A DNA stretch of 64,000 nucleotides, taken from VRUE01 sp963817905. GTDB lineage: Bacteria > Actinomycetota > Thermoleophilia > Solirubrobacterales > 70-9. Positions 44,454 to 52,573 of the stretch are shown here, piece by piece. The position numbers and the translations under genes were made by a program. How positions within the stretch are numbered: position 1 is the stretch's first letter; the number at the start of each line of letters is the position of its first letter. The notes beneath the pieces are model-generated. The model saw nothing but the letters and a program-made list of their open reading frames with translations. It did not search any database and was not told where the DNA came from. The stretch spans positions 496,001 to 560,000 of the forward strand of contig CAWFPS010000003.1 of assembly GCA_963817905.1 (NCBI GenBank), in the 5' to 3' direction.

Positions 44454-45713
44454 ATGAGCGAAATCGCCAAGGCCCCCGTCGATGTCTTCGAGAAGGCCCG
44501 CAGCCACGACCGCCTCGAGCAGCTGGAAGCGGCCAAGCAGCACGACCTCCTCCCCTACTTCCGCCTGCTCACCTCGCAGGCCGGCCCGGTGGTCGAGATG
44601 GAGGGCCGCGAGACGATCATGCTCGGCTCCAACAACTACCTCGGCCTGACCGGCGACGAGCGAGTCAAGCAGGCGGCGCGCGACGCCCTGGAGACCTACG
44701 GCACCGGAGTCACCGGCTCGCGCCTGCTCAACGGCACGACGCCGTTGCACGTGGCGCTGGAGAGCGAGCTGGCCGAGTGGATGGGAGCCGAGGACGCGAT
44801 CGTCTTCTCGACCGGCTACCAGTCGAACCTGGGCACGATCGGGACCATCCTCGAGCCTGGCGACACGGTGGTCGTCGACTCCGGCGACCACGCCTCGATC
44901 CTCGACGGCTGCCGCCTCTCCGGCGCCAAGCTGCGCCCCTTCCGCCACAACCGCATGGACAAGCTGGAGAAGATGCTGCAGCGCGCGGCCGAGGACGGCG
45001 GCGGCGTGCTGGTCGTCGTCGACGGCGTCTTCTCGATGGAGGGAGACGTCTGCGATTTGCCCCGCATCGTCGAGCTGAGCAAGGCCTACGGGGCGCGGCT
45101 GATGGTCGACGAGGCGCACGGGGCGGGCGTCCTGGGCGCCCGCGGCGCCGGAGCCTGCGAGCTGTTCGGGCTCGAGGACGAGGTCGACCTGCGGATGGGC
45201 ACCTTCTCCAAGAGCCTCGCCTCCTGCGGCGGCTTCGTCGCCGGCCCGGCCGACGTGATCGAGTACCTGCGGATCTCCTCACGCTCCTTCGTCTTCAGCG
45301 CCTCGGCGGTGCCGGCCGCGGTCGGCGCGGCGCTAGAGGCATTGCGGGTGATCCGCGCCGACGGCCCGGCCCTCTTCGAGCGGCTGCTCGACAACGCCTC
45401 CTACCTGCGCGAGGGCCTGCGCCACCTCGGTCTCCAGGTGATCGAGCCGGGCACTCTCCCCGACGGCACCGTGGCGACCACCCCGGTGGTCCCGGTGGTA
45501 GTCGGCGACGACTGGCAGGCGGTGCTGCTCTGGAAGGCGCTCTTTGACGCCGGCGTCTACACCAACGTCGCGATCCACCCGGCGGTGCCGCCCGCCGGGG
45601 CGCTGCTGCGGACCAGCCTGATGGCGACCCACGAGCGCGAGCACCTCGACGGCGCATTGGGAACGATCGCCAGAGTGATCGGGGACTTTCCCGATCTACC
45701 CCGCTCGGGGTAG
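44454..45713 (+). CDS. Alpha-oxoamine synthase, serine palmitoyltransferase-like
   Basis: A 419-residue PLP enzyme that condenses an amino acid with an acyl-CoA. Signatures: GSNNYLGLTGDERVKQAARDALETYGTGVTGSRLLNGT (about 58-95), VFSTGYQSNLGTI, VVDSGDHASILDGCRLSGAKLRPFRHN, VDEAHGAGVLG and the PLP lysine in GTFSKSLASCGGF (about 249-261). The DGCRLS...HN segment favours serine palmitoyltransferase or 2-amino-3-ketobutyrate ligase over biotin BioF. No biotin or threonine genes are near, but the divergent neighbour is a possible ceramide-synthase-like acyltransferase. SPT assignment is therefore favoured. Confidence 0.8.
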   Translation: MSEIAKAPVDVFEKARSHDRLEQLEAAKQHDLLPYFRLLTSQAGPVVEMEGRETIMLGSNNYLGLTGDERVKQAARDALETYGTGVTGSRLLNGTTPLHVALESELAEWMGAEDAIVFSTGYQSNLGTIGTILEPGDTVVVDSGDHASILDGCRLSGAKLRPFRHNRMDKLEKMLQRAAEDGGGVLVVVDGVFSMEGDVCDLPRIVELSKAYGARLMVDEAHGAGVLGARGAGACELFGLEDEVDLRMGTFSKSLASCGGFVAGPADVIEYLRISSRSFVFSASAVPAAVGAALEALRVIRADGPALFERLLDNASYLREGLRHLGLQVIEPGTLPDGTVATTPVVPVVVGDDWQAVLLWKALFDAGVYTNVAIHPAVPPAGALLRTSLMATHEREHLDGALGTIARVIGDFPDLPRSG

Positions 45714-45804
45714 TTTCGGCCGCCGCCGAAACACGGCGGCGTTCGGCAGTCACGAAAAAGATGCTCTTAGCGACCGTGCTGGGGCTGCTTTCCATCCGAC
45801 GGGG

Positions 45805-45834
45805 TTGACGCTCGCCGCCCCTAGCGCATAGCTT
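45805..45834 (+). promoter_or_regulatory. Promoter of the integration host factor gene
   Basis: TTGACG (45805-45810), an 18-base spacer and TAGCTT (45829-45834). It gives a leader of about 125 bases. Between 45714 and 45800 a hairpin with CCGCCG / CGGCGG after the SPT-like stop may serve as terminator. No other gene is seen in 45714-45965. Confidence 0.5.
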
Positions 45835-45965
45835 GCCTACGCGCCGACCGCATCCCGGGGCAGGGACGCGAATGGTGGAGCACTCAACTCAACCAGGCCG
45901 AGGCTCGCGCCTCCGGTCCGGTGCGCAGAGATTCCCAGTTAAAGAACCCCAAGGGAGGAGTCCCA

Positions 45966-46322
45966 GTGGACGCTGCTTCGATCGCCCCTGCACCGACGAC
46001 CGCTTCTGTCATACAGGCCCCACAGCACATGCAGGCGCTGGCTCGCGCCAACCGAGTGCGACTTGCGAGGGCGGAGCTGAAGCGCTCGATCGCGCGGGGT
46101 GATGTCGAAGCGGCGGAAGTTGTGCGCGACTGCCCTTGGGAGACCGAGAGCATGACCTTGGCCGAGCTGCTGACCAGCCAGCGCCGCTGGGGCCGCACCC
46201 GCTCCCGCAAATTTCTCCTCGGCCTCGCCCTCAGCGAGAACAAGAAGCTCGGCACCCTGACCTCCCGCCAGCGCGCCCTGCTTTCCGCCGAACTGTCTTC
46301 CCGCGAGTCGGTATTGGTCTGA
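45966..46322 (+). CDS. Integration host factor, actinobacterial type
   Basis: A 118-residue nucleoid protein. After a short unrelated N-terminal extension, LARANRVRLARAELKRSIARGDVEAAEVV and LLTSQRRWGRTRSRKFLLGLALSENKKLGTLTSRQRALLSAEL match actinobacterial IHF (mIHF/sIHF), whose H2TH motif binds DNA without sequence specificity and helps shape the chromosome and control replication. The GTG at 45966 has GGGAGGAG six bases upstream. The DCPWETESMTLAELL segment (about 58-72) is typical of Thermoleophilia versions. A long inverted-repeat element follows directly after the stop. Confidence 0.9.
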   Translation: MDAASIAPAPTTASVIQAPQHMQALARANRVRLARAELKRSIARGDVEAAEVVRDCPWETESMTLAELLTSQRRWGRTRSRKFLLGLALSENKKLGTLTSRQRALLSAELSSRESVLV

Positions 46323-46323
46323 G

Positions 46324-46437
46324 AAGACCTGTTCCGGAGGGGTTCCGCTTAACTTTTTGGTGGAGCGGGACCGGCTGGCGCCCAAAGGTTGTCGGCCAAA
46401 AAGTACAAGACGCTCCACCCCTGCCGGAACAGGTCTT
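46324..46437. repeat. 114-bp inverted-repeat element between convergent genes
   Basis: Perfect 14-bp terminal inverted repeats (46324-46337 and 46424-46437; AAGACCTGTTCCGG), extending imperfectly by GGGGT. Inside, CTTTTTGG (46353-46360) pairs with CCAAAAAG (46396-46403) and TGGAGCG (46361-46367) with CGCTCCA (46411-46417); these cross, a pseudoknot topology. It fills the whole gap between the IHF stop and the next convergent stop. An AG dinucleotide flanks both ends. Could be a MITE or a two-way terminator. Confidence 0.7.
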
Positions 46438-46843
46438 AGCTGCCGAAACGTCCCACCTTGAAGGACAGGCCCCCGGAAGCCCTCTGGAAGGCGCGACGAA
46501 GGACCAGGAAGGCAGCGACGAAGGCCACGGCACCGACGGCCAGACAGACCGCCAGGATCAGACCGCCGATGTAGAGGAGGCCGCCGGTGACGAAGACGAA
46601 GACGGTGCCGGCGAGCAGGGTGGTGTGGGAGCGGTAGCCGGAGAAGTGCTCGATCGCCGCGGTGGCCATGCCGCCAAGCCCGGCAAGGACAACGCCGAGG
46701 GCCACCGCGGTCACGTTGCCGCCGAAGAACCCGATCGCCAGGGCGACGACGCCGGCGAGCACGGTCAGCTCGGCCAGCGGGAAGTCGCCCCATGGCGCCG
46801 ACGGGCGCTCCTCCGCTCCGGGCCTCTCGCTCAACGGCCGCAA
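46436..46843 (-). CDS. Four-helix membrane protein of unknown function
   Basis: A 135-residue integral membrane protein. The start of the folded part is GDFPLAELTVLAGVVALAIGFF, followed by helices VTAVALGVVLAGLGGMATAAIE, TTLLAGTVFVFVTGGLLYIGGL and ILAVCLAVGAVAFVAAFLVL, and a basic C-terminus. Start is TTG at 46841-46843, only about ten bases past the expected end of the upstream gene, so translation is probably coupled. The family appears restricted to this lineage; function unknown. Its stop overlaps the inverted-repeat element by two bases. Confidence 0.7.
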   Translation of the reverse strand: MRPLSERPGAEERPSAPWGDFPLAELTVLAGVVALAIGFFGGNVTAVALGVVLAGLGGMATAAIEHFSGYRSHTTLLAGTVFVFVTGGLLYIGGLILAVCLAVGAVAFVAAFLVLRRAFQRASGGLSFKVGRFGS

Positions 46844-46853
46844 GCCGTCCGGA

Positions 46854-47318
46854 TAACGGACATCCGGAGGAGACCTTGACGCGCCACCAGCCCATCAGCA
46901 TCCCCAGCGGCCCAAGGCGCGGCCGCGAGTGCCAGTGCCCACACCCGGGCTCGCCGACGTCGGTGCGGGAGATCCGCACCCACTTGTGATCGGCTGGCGC
47001 CGCCAGCATCTTCTTCAGCAGCTCGCGGTTGCGCGTCTCCAGTTCGTCCTGCTCGCGCAATGCGTGACGGGCCTGGCCGATCCGCTCGGCAAGAGCATCG
47101 CGAACCCGCTCGAGCTCATCGAGGCCGGCGACGCGCGGCGCGGCAAAGCCGGCCGAGATCCCGGTGTCGAGCGAGAGCCGCGGAAAGGCCTCGGCGCAGA
47201 GGCGAGAGAGCTGATGTTCCAGCCGCCCGATCTGCCGGCGCAGCTCCACGCGCGCAAGGCGCTCGTCGCCTCCCACATGAAGCGGAGCAAGCGCGTCTCG
47301 TTCGAGCAGACCCGGCAT
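46854..47318 (-). CDS. Conserved hypothetical protein with coiled-coil and a Cys/Trp-rich end; stop codon apparently lost
   Basis: The first 155 residues read as a complete domain: HVGGDERLARVELRRQIGRLEHQLSRL, a helical segment LERVRDALAERIGQARHALREQDELETRNRELLKKMLA (coiled-coil) and the ending HKWVRISRTDVGEPGCGHWHSRPRLGPLGMLMGWWRVKVSSGCPL. I recall relatives in Solirubrobacterales ending just after this SSGCPL. Here no stop follows and the frame stays open to 45939, antisense to IHF and out of phase with the membrane protein, so a point change or indel near 46850 is likely. I give the end at the family boundary. Function unknown. Confidence 0.6.
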
Positions 47319-47374
47319 AAGACCGGCACCGAGTGTAGATCACCCTGCTTCTGCCGCTTCTTTAGCGGTCTGTT

Positions 47375-48280
47375 ATGAACCCGAGCGTCGCCCCTCGCGT
47401 TCCGAAGCAGTGGCCGCAACGCGTCGAAGCTGAAACGATAGCCAGCATCAGCGACGACCTTGAGATCACCGACGGTGCTGTGGCGGGAGCCTGGATCAGG
47501 CCCAGACTTGGAGGCGAGTTCGGCGCGGTGACGCTCCAGATCCCGCGAGGCTTTGAGGCGTATGCGCGCATCTTTCACCCTGCAGCTGACCGGCAGGGAA
47601 ATCCGGTCAGATGGGAAGAGGTGGCGAAGGCGTGCGGGACCATTCCGCACCGTGAGATGCAGTGGCACGCGATCCTTGGAGTCCCCGACCCAAATATGCC
47701 CAGAGGCTGCTATCTGCCCGACGACTCCAATGAGGCGAGATGGACAGGAGAGAGCCCATCCATCGGCGCAATGGACATCGAGGACCTCGATGCGCTCTGC
47801 GAGATCCTTGCCGCTCACACAGCCGACCCCAGCCGCTGCCTCTTCGGTCTCTGCACGATCGAAAGCTGGCTGGATTCTTTTGACCCCCACGAGCTGAAGC
47901 CCCTCCTCGAGCTCCCAGATGGCCGCGACCACATCGTCCTCGCCGGCCCCCTCTTCGCCGTCGATCAGATCGAATACGACTGGTCCAAGCGGGGCTCACT
48001 TCGGATGACACTTTTTGCCGCCGACGCGGACAAAGGACCGTCTCCCGAGCCGGATCCTTCTGAGTTTCTGTGGCGCGAAGCGCCAAATTTGATCTGGCCC
48101 GCAGACCACTCATGGCTCATGGCCAGCGAGGTCGACTTCGACTCAACTCTTCTCGGCGGTAGTGCCAAGCTCATCGAGGCGATCATCGAATCCCCCATGC
48201 TCGAGGCTTGGCAGGTCGAACCGACCGACTCGCTTGCCGACGACGCGGACAAGATCAACGTGGTGCAGGAACAGCGCTAA
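47375..48280 (+). CDS. Conserved actinobacterial hypothetical protein
   Basis: A 301-residue soluble protein. The segments GFEAYARIFHPAADRQGNPVRWEEVAKACGTI (about 60-91), CLFGLCTIESWLDSF and EAPNLIWPADHSWLMASEVDFDSTLLGGSAKLIEAI (about 234-270) match a family that I recall from Streptomyces and relatives, without known function. The conserved WPADxxW and EVDFxST motifs suggest a ligand-binding or enzyme site. It starts 56 bases from the divergent coiled-coil gene. Confidence 0.72.
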   Translation: MNPSVAPRVPKQWPQRVEAETIASISDDLEITDGAVAGAWIRPRLGGEFGAVTLQIPRGFEAYARIFHPAADRQGNPVRWEEVAKACGTIPHREMQWHAILGVPDPNMPRGCYLPDDSNEARWTGESPSIGAMDIEDLDALCEILAAHTADPSRCLFGLCTIESWLDSFDPHELKPLLELPDGRDHIVLAGPLFAVDQIEYDWSKRGSLRMTLFAADADKGPSPEPDPSEFLWREAPNLIWPADHSWLMASEVDFDSTLLGGSAKLIEAIIESPMLEAWQVEPTDSLADDADKINVVQEQR

Positions 48281-48431
48281 ACCGACTGCGAGCCAGACCA
48301 CCCCGCGTGAGCCCGTCTTCTACTACGAGTCTCCAAGGGCCGTACGACAAGAGAGTTTCGCTGCCGACTGCAATCGTCGAGCCTGGTCCGCTGAGTCTGG
48401 CTTCGACAACAGCCACAGGTGCTAGCACCAT

Positions 48432-48677
48432 TCATGATGTCGAAGGGGCCCCGGAATCGAACCGGCTTATCGCCCGCTGCATCTTCTCTGGACCATAGAA
48501 ACGGCGCGCCCACCATGACGATGGACGAGCGAGCCTGCAGGCAGCAACCACCCAAATCATGCCCAGGAGAATGAAGCCAAGAAAAAACGCTGCCCGCTGC
48601 CCCTTGCTCCAAGTGATTCCAGAAGGAATCCCGACCACGACAATCAGGATGCTCAGTGCAAGCAGGCGTTCAGTCAC
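48432..48677 (-). CDS. Small membrane protein
   Basis: An 81-residue protein with two membrane helices (LLALSILIVVVGIPSGIT and AAFFLGFILLGMIWVVAACRLA) and a conserved-looking basic end ARPSSWWARRFYGPEKMQRAISRF. Start GTG 48675-48677. No function known. The 150 bases between the preceding + strand gene (48280) and this stop hold no gene. Its last codons resemble a tRNA T-arm by chance. Confidence 0.6.
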   Translation of the reverse strand: MTERLLALSILIVVVGIPSGITWSKGQRAAFFLGFILLGMIWVVAACRLARPSSWWARRFYGPEKMQRAISRFDSGAPSTS

Positions 48678-48706
48678 GATTTACGTTCCTCCTCATTAGT
48701 GGATCC

Positions 48707-49378
48707 TTATGCCGCGATCGCGGCGCAGGCCATCCAGAGCGCCTCGTCGACTGAGGCCTGGGGCACGCCCTTTACCTGGACGGCGACGATCGCGATGCGT
48801 TTGGCGTCGGGATCGATCTCGTTGTCGGCCGGGCGGCCGCCGAAGAGCAGGGATAGGGGCGCGCGGCCGTCGGCGATCGTCAGCGTTCCCTGGGCCAGGC
48901 CGGTCGGCCTGCCGGGCAGTGACTCTCCTGGCGCCGAGTCGCGGATGCAGAGGTGGCCTTCGACCCGGGCGGCGTCGAAGGCGCGCAGGGCGACGCCGGT
49001 CTCGACCGTGGCGATCGTCAGCGCGTCGGCCGGCATGCCGTGGCTGGTGAAGGCGCCGTCGTGGAGGCGGTCGAGGGCGAGCTGCTCGATCGGGGTGCGG
49101 GTGCGGTCGGGGTCGAGGCCGATCTGACGGAAGAAGACCCGGTAGGCCCAGGGGATCGGCCGCTCGCGCATGTGGATCGCATGGGCGCCGTAGAAGCGGT
49201 CGGAGAGGTCACGCAGGCGCCGCCGCACAGGCTGGGGGCTGCGCGAGGGCGGCCCATCGACCTCGACCCAGGCGACCCCGAGCCCGGGGAACTCCTCGGC
49301 GATGCGGGGCGCGACCCAGCCCTGCCGCGGCGAGGGCTCCCAATCCAGGTCGGGCCCGGCGGCCTCGGCGCGGGCCAC
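48707..49378 (-). CDS. Stand-alone B3/B4 (tRNA-binding-like) domain protein
   Basis: A 223-residue protein of the B3/4 domain superfamily, the fold found in the beta chain of phenylalanyl-tRNA synthetase. GWVAPRIAEEFPGLGVAWVEVDG, YRVFFRQIGLDPDRTRTPIEQLALDRLHDGAFTSHGMPADALTIATVETGVALRAFDAARV (about 78-140) and LTIADGRAPLSLLFG match the free-standing version, which may edit mischarged tRNAs or free amino acids. GTG start, one base after the thioredoxin-like gene's stop, so it closes the six-gene operon starting at 55075. Confidence 0.85.
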   Translation of the reverse strand: MARAEAAGPDLDWEPSPRQGWVAPRIAEEFPGLGVAWVEVDGPPSRSPQPVRRRLRDLSDRFYGAHAIHMRERPIPWAYRVFFRQIGLDPDRTRTPIEQLALDRLHDGAFTSHGMPADALTIATVETGVALRAFDAARVEGHLCIRDSAPGESLPGRPTGLAQGTLTIADGRAPLSLLFGGRPADNEIDPDAKRIAIVAVQVKGVPQASVDEALWMACAAIAA

Positions 49379-49379
49379 C

Positions 49380-50039
49380 TCAGCCGGCCTCCGCCCTGCG
49401 GGTCGCCCGCAGGAGCTCCTCGACGTGTGCTTCCAGTTGCTTCGCGGTCAGCTCGCCGATGCTCGCCGCCTGCAGCGTGCCGCCAGGGTAGGCGTAGGCG
49501 AAGGTCGGACAGAGGCCGACGCGGTAGAGGCCGGCCACCGCACCATCGCGGTCATATCCCACCGGCATCTTCCACTCACGGCGGCGGACCAGGTCCCGAA
49601 CGGTGTCGCGATCGTCACGGATGTCGAGCGAGAGGAAGTTCACCCGACCACCGTAACGCCCGTACACGCGACTGACCACATCCTGCTGTTCGGTGCAGCT
49701 GCTGCCCCCCCGGGTGAACCAGAACGAGAGCACCAGCGGCCGGCCGAAGTAATCGCAGGCGCGCAGCGAGCCCGGGGTGTCGATCCGGCAGGCGGGCTGG
49801 CGCCGGGCCGATTGCGGACAGGGCGCCTGCGAGGTCTCGCAGTCGTCCTGGGAGACGTTCGCATCCCCTTCCAGCGGCCCGTCGGCGCGCGGCACCGCGA
49901 ACTCCGGAAGCGGCCAGCGCGGCTCGAGCTTGTCGAGGCCGAGCGTCCCTTCGTCCTTGTGCTCCAGCGTGTTGACGACGGCGATCGCGATCACCGCCGC
50001 GAAGAGCAGCCCGACGATCAGCGAGTAGCGGTCCCTCAC
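49380..50039 (-). CDS. Membrane-anchored thioredoxin-fold protein
   Basis: A 219-residue protein with an N-terminal anchor (YSLIVGLLFAAVIAIAVVNTL) and an extracytoplasmic thioredoxin-like domain. The active-site region RPLVLSFWFTRGGSSCTEQQDVV has only one Cys of the usual CxxC, and the cis-Pro segment reads GLCPTFAYAYPGG, with a Cys just before the cis-Pro. The Cys-rich loop before the domain (QDDC, QAPC, PACR, RACDY) may supply other redox partners. It overlaps the RND gene by 4 bases and belongs to the YrbE operon, where it may keep envelope proteins reduced or oxidised. The exact activity is unknown. Confidence 0.75.
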   Translation of the reverse strand: MRDRYSLIVGLLFAAVIAIAVVNTLEHKDEGTLGLDKLEPRWPLPEFAVPRADGPLEGDANVSQDDCETSQAPCPQSARRQPACRIDTPGSLRACDYFGRPLVLSFWFTRGGSSCTEQQDVVSRVYGRYGGRVNFLSLDIRDDRDTVRDLVRRREWKMPVGYDRDGAVAGLYRVGLCPTFAYAYPGGTLQAASIGELTAKQLEAHVEELLRATRRAEAG

Positions 50040-52573
50040 CGCTCCTCCAGCCAGAGGAGGGCCGCAGGCAGCGCCACCATCACCCCAAGCAGGGCCACGG
50101 CGAGGTCGATCACGGTGACGAAGCCGAACTCCCGCAGCATCCCCACGTCGCTTGCGATCAACACCGCAAAGCCGGCGATCACCGTGACCGCGGATGCAAA
50201 CACGGCGGGGCCGGTGCGGGCGTAGGCACTCTGGATCGCCTCGCCGACAGCCATGCCTCCACCCCGCTCTTCCCGAAACCGGGCGGAGAGGATGACGCTG
50301 AACTCGGTGGCGATCGCGATAGTCAACGCCCCGAGGGCCGCCGACATCGGGTTGAGCGGAATATGGGTCAGCCAGAGAACCAGCGCCGACCAGCCGGTCG
50401 CCAGCACCACGGGAATGAGCGGGATCAGCGCCCGCCTGAACGAGCGGTAGGCAGCTAGAAGCACCAGCGCCACCGCCGCCAGCCCGGCGAGGGTGAGCCA
50501 GTACCGGCTGCTGGACAGGTCCGAGGCCGCAGCGGCGGCAATCACCGGCAGCCCGGCAAACCTCACCCTCACACCCGCGGGCGGCCCGCCGGCCGTCCCG
50601 GCCTCCCCCACCTCAGAGCGAACCCGCTCGATCAACGCCTGCTGGTCCTCCAGCGACTGCGCCCGAATCCCGAAGCTCAGCAGTGCCAGCTGTCCGGGCA
50701 ACCCCGTCTTCGGGTCGACCGGCGCCAGCTGTTCGAGGCTGTAGGGCGGCAGTTCCCGCAAGGTCGCCCGGATGTCGGACCTGCGCAGCTTTGTCTTCCC
50801 CGTTTCGCTGACCAGAAAATCCGAGAGCGCCGGCCCGGGACAGATTTCGGCCTCGAGGCAGCTCGGCCGAGGGCCGCTGAACCCGTTCTCCCGCAGGACG
50901 CGCCGCTTGAAATCCGCCATCCACCGAATCGTCCCCGGATCCGACAGGTCCGGAGCTTCGACCAAAGCCTGGAGCTGCCCTGAAACCCCGGTCGCATCCT
51001 GCACCCGGTTCAGGTCTTCGATCTCACGCAGCCCTTGGGGACCGAGGGAACGAATGTCGGACACCGTGTCGATCTGCGTCCCCGCCCCCCAGCCGACCAC
51101 CGCGAGAGCGACTCCGACCAGAAGAACTTGCTTCGGCCGCTCCAGCGCCAAGCGAAGAAGGCGCTGGGAGGGGAAGAGGGGGTGCCCCGGAAGCGCGCGG
51201 CGTCCTGTTCTTCGCCCCCCCCACTCCACGAGCGCAGGAAACGCTGCGGCGAAGAACCCAGCAAGCGGAGGGGCACCCCCTCTTCCCCGCCCCGGCCTCA
51301 TCCCCAGCGCCGCGAAACCAACCGTAAGCGCCAACCCCAACCCGACCGCAATCCCCAGGATCAGCAGCAGCCCAAAACCACGCACCATCGGTATCGGCGA
51401 AAGCTGCAGCGCCAGAAATCCAGCTCCGGTCGCCAGGCATGCGATCCCGATAGTCGGCCCAGCCTGCCCCGCCGCGGCCCGGGCCGCCTCGACCGGGGCG
51501 ACACCGTCCCCCGAAGCCTCGTCGAACCGCGCCTGCAACTGAATCGCGTAGTCGACCACCAGCCCGATCAGGATCGGCAGGGTCGCGATCGAGGCGATCG
51601 TCAGCGAGCCCCCGACCAGCTCCAGCAGGCCGAAAACGATCGCCGCCGCCGCAAGGGCGATCGCCAGCGGCAGCAGCCGGAAGCGCGAGTGGAAGACCAG
51701 CAGCAGGGTCACCGCCATGACGGCGAGCGCGACCCCGAAGAGGACCAGCAGCGCCTCCTTCAAGGCTCCCGTGATCCCCTCGATCACCACCGGCGCCCCG
51801 CTGATCGTGTAGGTGCCCTTGCCGTGCAGGCCGAAGCAGGCCTCCGGCTTGCCCTTGTATTCGCAGGCCCTGCGCGGCGTCGTGTCGTAGACCGCTTCGC
51901 GGATCAGCGCCAGCGCCTGGCTGCGTTCGGCAGCGGAGAGGTCGGGCCGCAGCCGCAGCACGATCTGGGTCGAGTGCGGGTTCGGGAACAGGTAGGCGAG
52001 CTTCGGCTTGGGGATGCCGCGGCCGCGGCCGAGGTCGAACACCACCGAGGCGAGGAAGTCCGGGTTGCCGAGCCCCGGCGCGCTGGTGATCCCGTAACGG
52101 GCCGCCACCTGGAGCAGGAATTCGCGCAGTTGGTCGGGCGGCACGGTCGTGGCAAGCCGCTGCAGCTGTTCGTCGATCTGGATCACCGCCTCGTTGAGGA
52201 AGGTGCCGGGACCGGCCAAGTACTGGACCGGGTCGCGTTGCGCCAGCTCGGTACAGGGCCCGGGGATCGGCTTCGCACCCTTCGGCACGTTCCCCGAGAG
52301 ACACCCCTCCAAGCGCAGCAGCCGACCCAGGTTCGGGGTCAGGATCAGTTCCTGCAGGTCCCCTTCGGCGACCGCCACGACGGGTTCTTCCCCAAATACC
52401 TGCCGCACCCGCTCAGTAGCCCGGTAGCTCTCCGAGCCGCGGTCGACGAGCGTGTCCGTCCCCGCATCCGTCGAAAGCTGCGTGGCGGCAACCCCAGCTC
52501 CCACCGCGAGGAGAACCGAGACGGCCAGGACCGCCCGCGCGTGGCGGACCGCCCACGCCGCGATCGAACTCAA
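50036..52573 (-). CDS. RND superfamily (MMPL/HAE3-like) hydrophobe exporter
   Basis: An 845-residue membrane protein with two halves, each a large extracytoplasmic loop plus membrane helices (IEGITGALKEALLVLFGVALAVMAVTLLLVFHS and VVDYAIQLQARF; later LSSSRYWLTLAGLAAVALVLLAAYR and IATEFSVILSARF). The helix-4 position has VVDYAIQ, with the Asp of proton-driven transport, and TEFSVIL in the second half. Relatives export hopanoids, mycolates or other lipids. TTG start overlapping the ATPase stop (TTGA). In this operon it takes the position normally held by MCE proteins. A nested palindrome (51170-51288) lies in the loop between the two halves. Confidence 0.88.
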   Translation of the reverse strand: MSSIAAWAVRHARAVLAVSVLLAVGAGVAATQLSTDAGTDTLVDRGSESYRATERVRQVFGEEPVVAVAEGDLQELILTPNLGRLLRLEGCLSGNVPKGAKPIPGPCTELAQRDPVQYLAGPGTFLNEAVIQIDEQLQRLATTVPPDQLREFLLQVAARYGITSAPGLGNPDFLASVVFDLGRGRGIPKPKLAYLFPNPHSTQIVLRLRPDLSAAERSQALALIREAVYDTTPRRACEYKGKPEACFGLHGKGTYTISGAPVVIEGITGALKEALLVLFGVALAVMAVTLLLVFHSRFRLLPLAIALAAAAIVFGLLELVGGSLTIASIATLPILIGLVVDYAIQLQARFDEASGDGVAPVEAARAAAGQAGPTIGIACLATGAGFLALQLSPIPMVRGFGLLLILGIAVGLGLALTVGFAALGMRPGRGRGGAPPLAGFFAAAFPALVEWGGRRTGRRALPGHPLFPSQRLLRLALERPKQVLLVGVALAVVGWGAGTQIDTVSDIRSLGPQGLREIEDLNRVQDATGVSGQLQALVEAPDLSDPGTIRWMADFKRRVLRENGFSGPRPSCLEAEICPGPALSDFLVSETGKTKLRRSDIRATLRELPPYSLEQLAPVDPKTGLPGQLALLSFGIRAQSLEDQQALIERVRSEVGEAGTAGGPPAGVRVRFAGLPVIAAAAASDLSSSRYWLTLAGLAAVALVLLAAYRSFRRALIPLIPVVLATGWSALVLWLTHIPLNPMSAALGALTIAIATEFSVILSARFREERGGGMAVGEAIQSAYARTGPAVFASAVTVIAGFAVLIASDVGMLREFGFVTVIDLAVALLGVMVALPAALLWLEER
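51170..51288. repeat. Nested 19-bp inverted repeat inside the RND gene
   Basis: Perfect 19-bp arms at 51170-51188 and 51270-51288 (core AAGAGGGGGTGCC) and inner perfect 10-bp arms at 51208-51217 and 51248-51257 (GTTCTTCGCC). Both lie in the coding region for the cytoplasmic loop between the two halves of the RND protein. Confidence 0.7.

Noticed and set aside
48440..48520. T-arm-like sequence (GGTTCGATTCCGG on the minus strand) suggesting a tRNA
   Set aside because: No acceptor, D or anticodon arm can be fitted, and the bases are the C-terminal codons of the small membrane protein.
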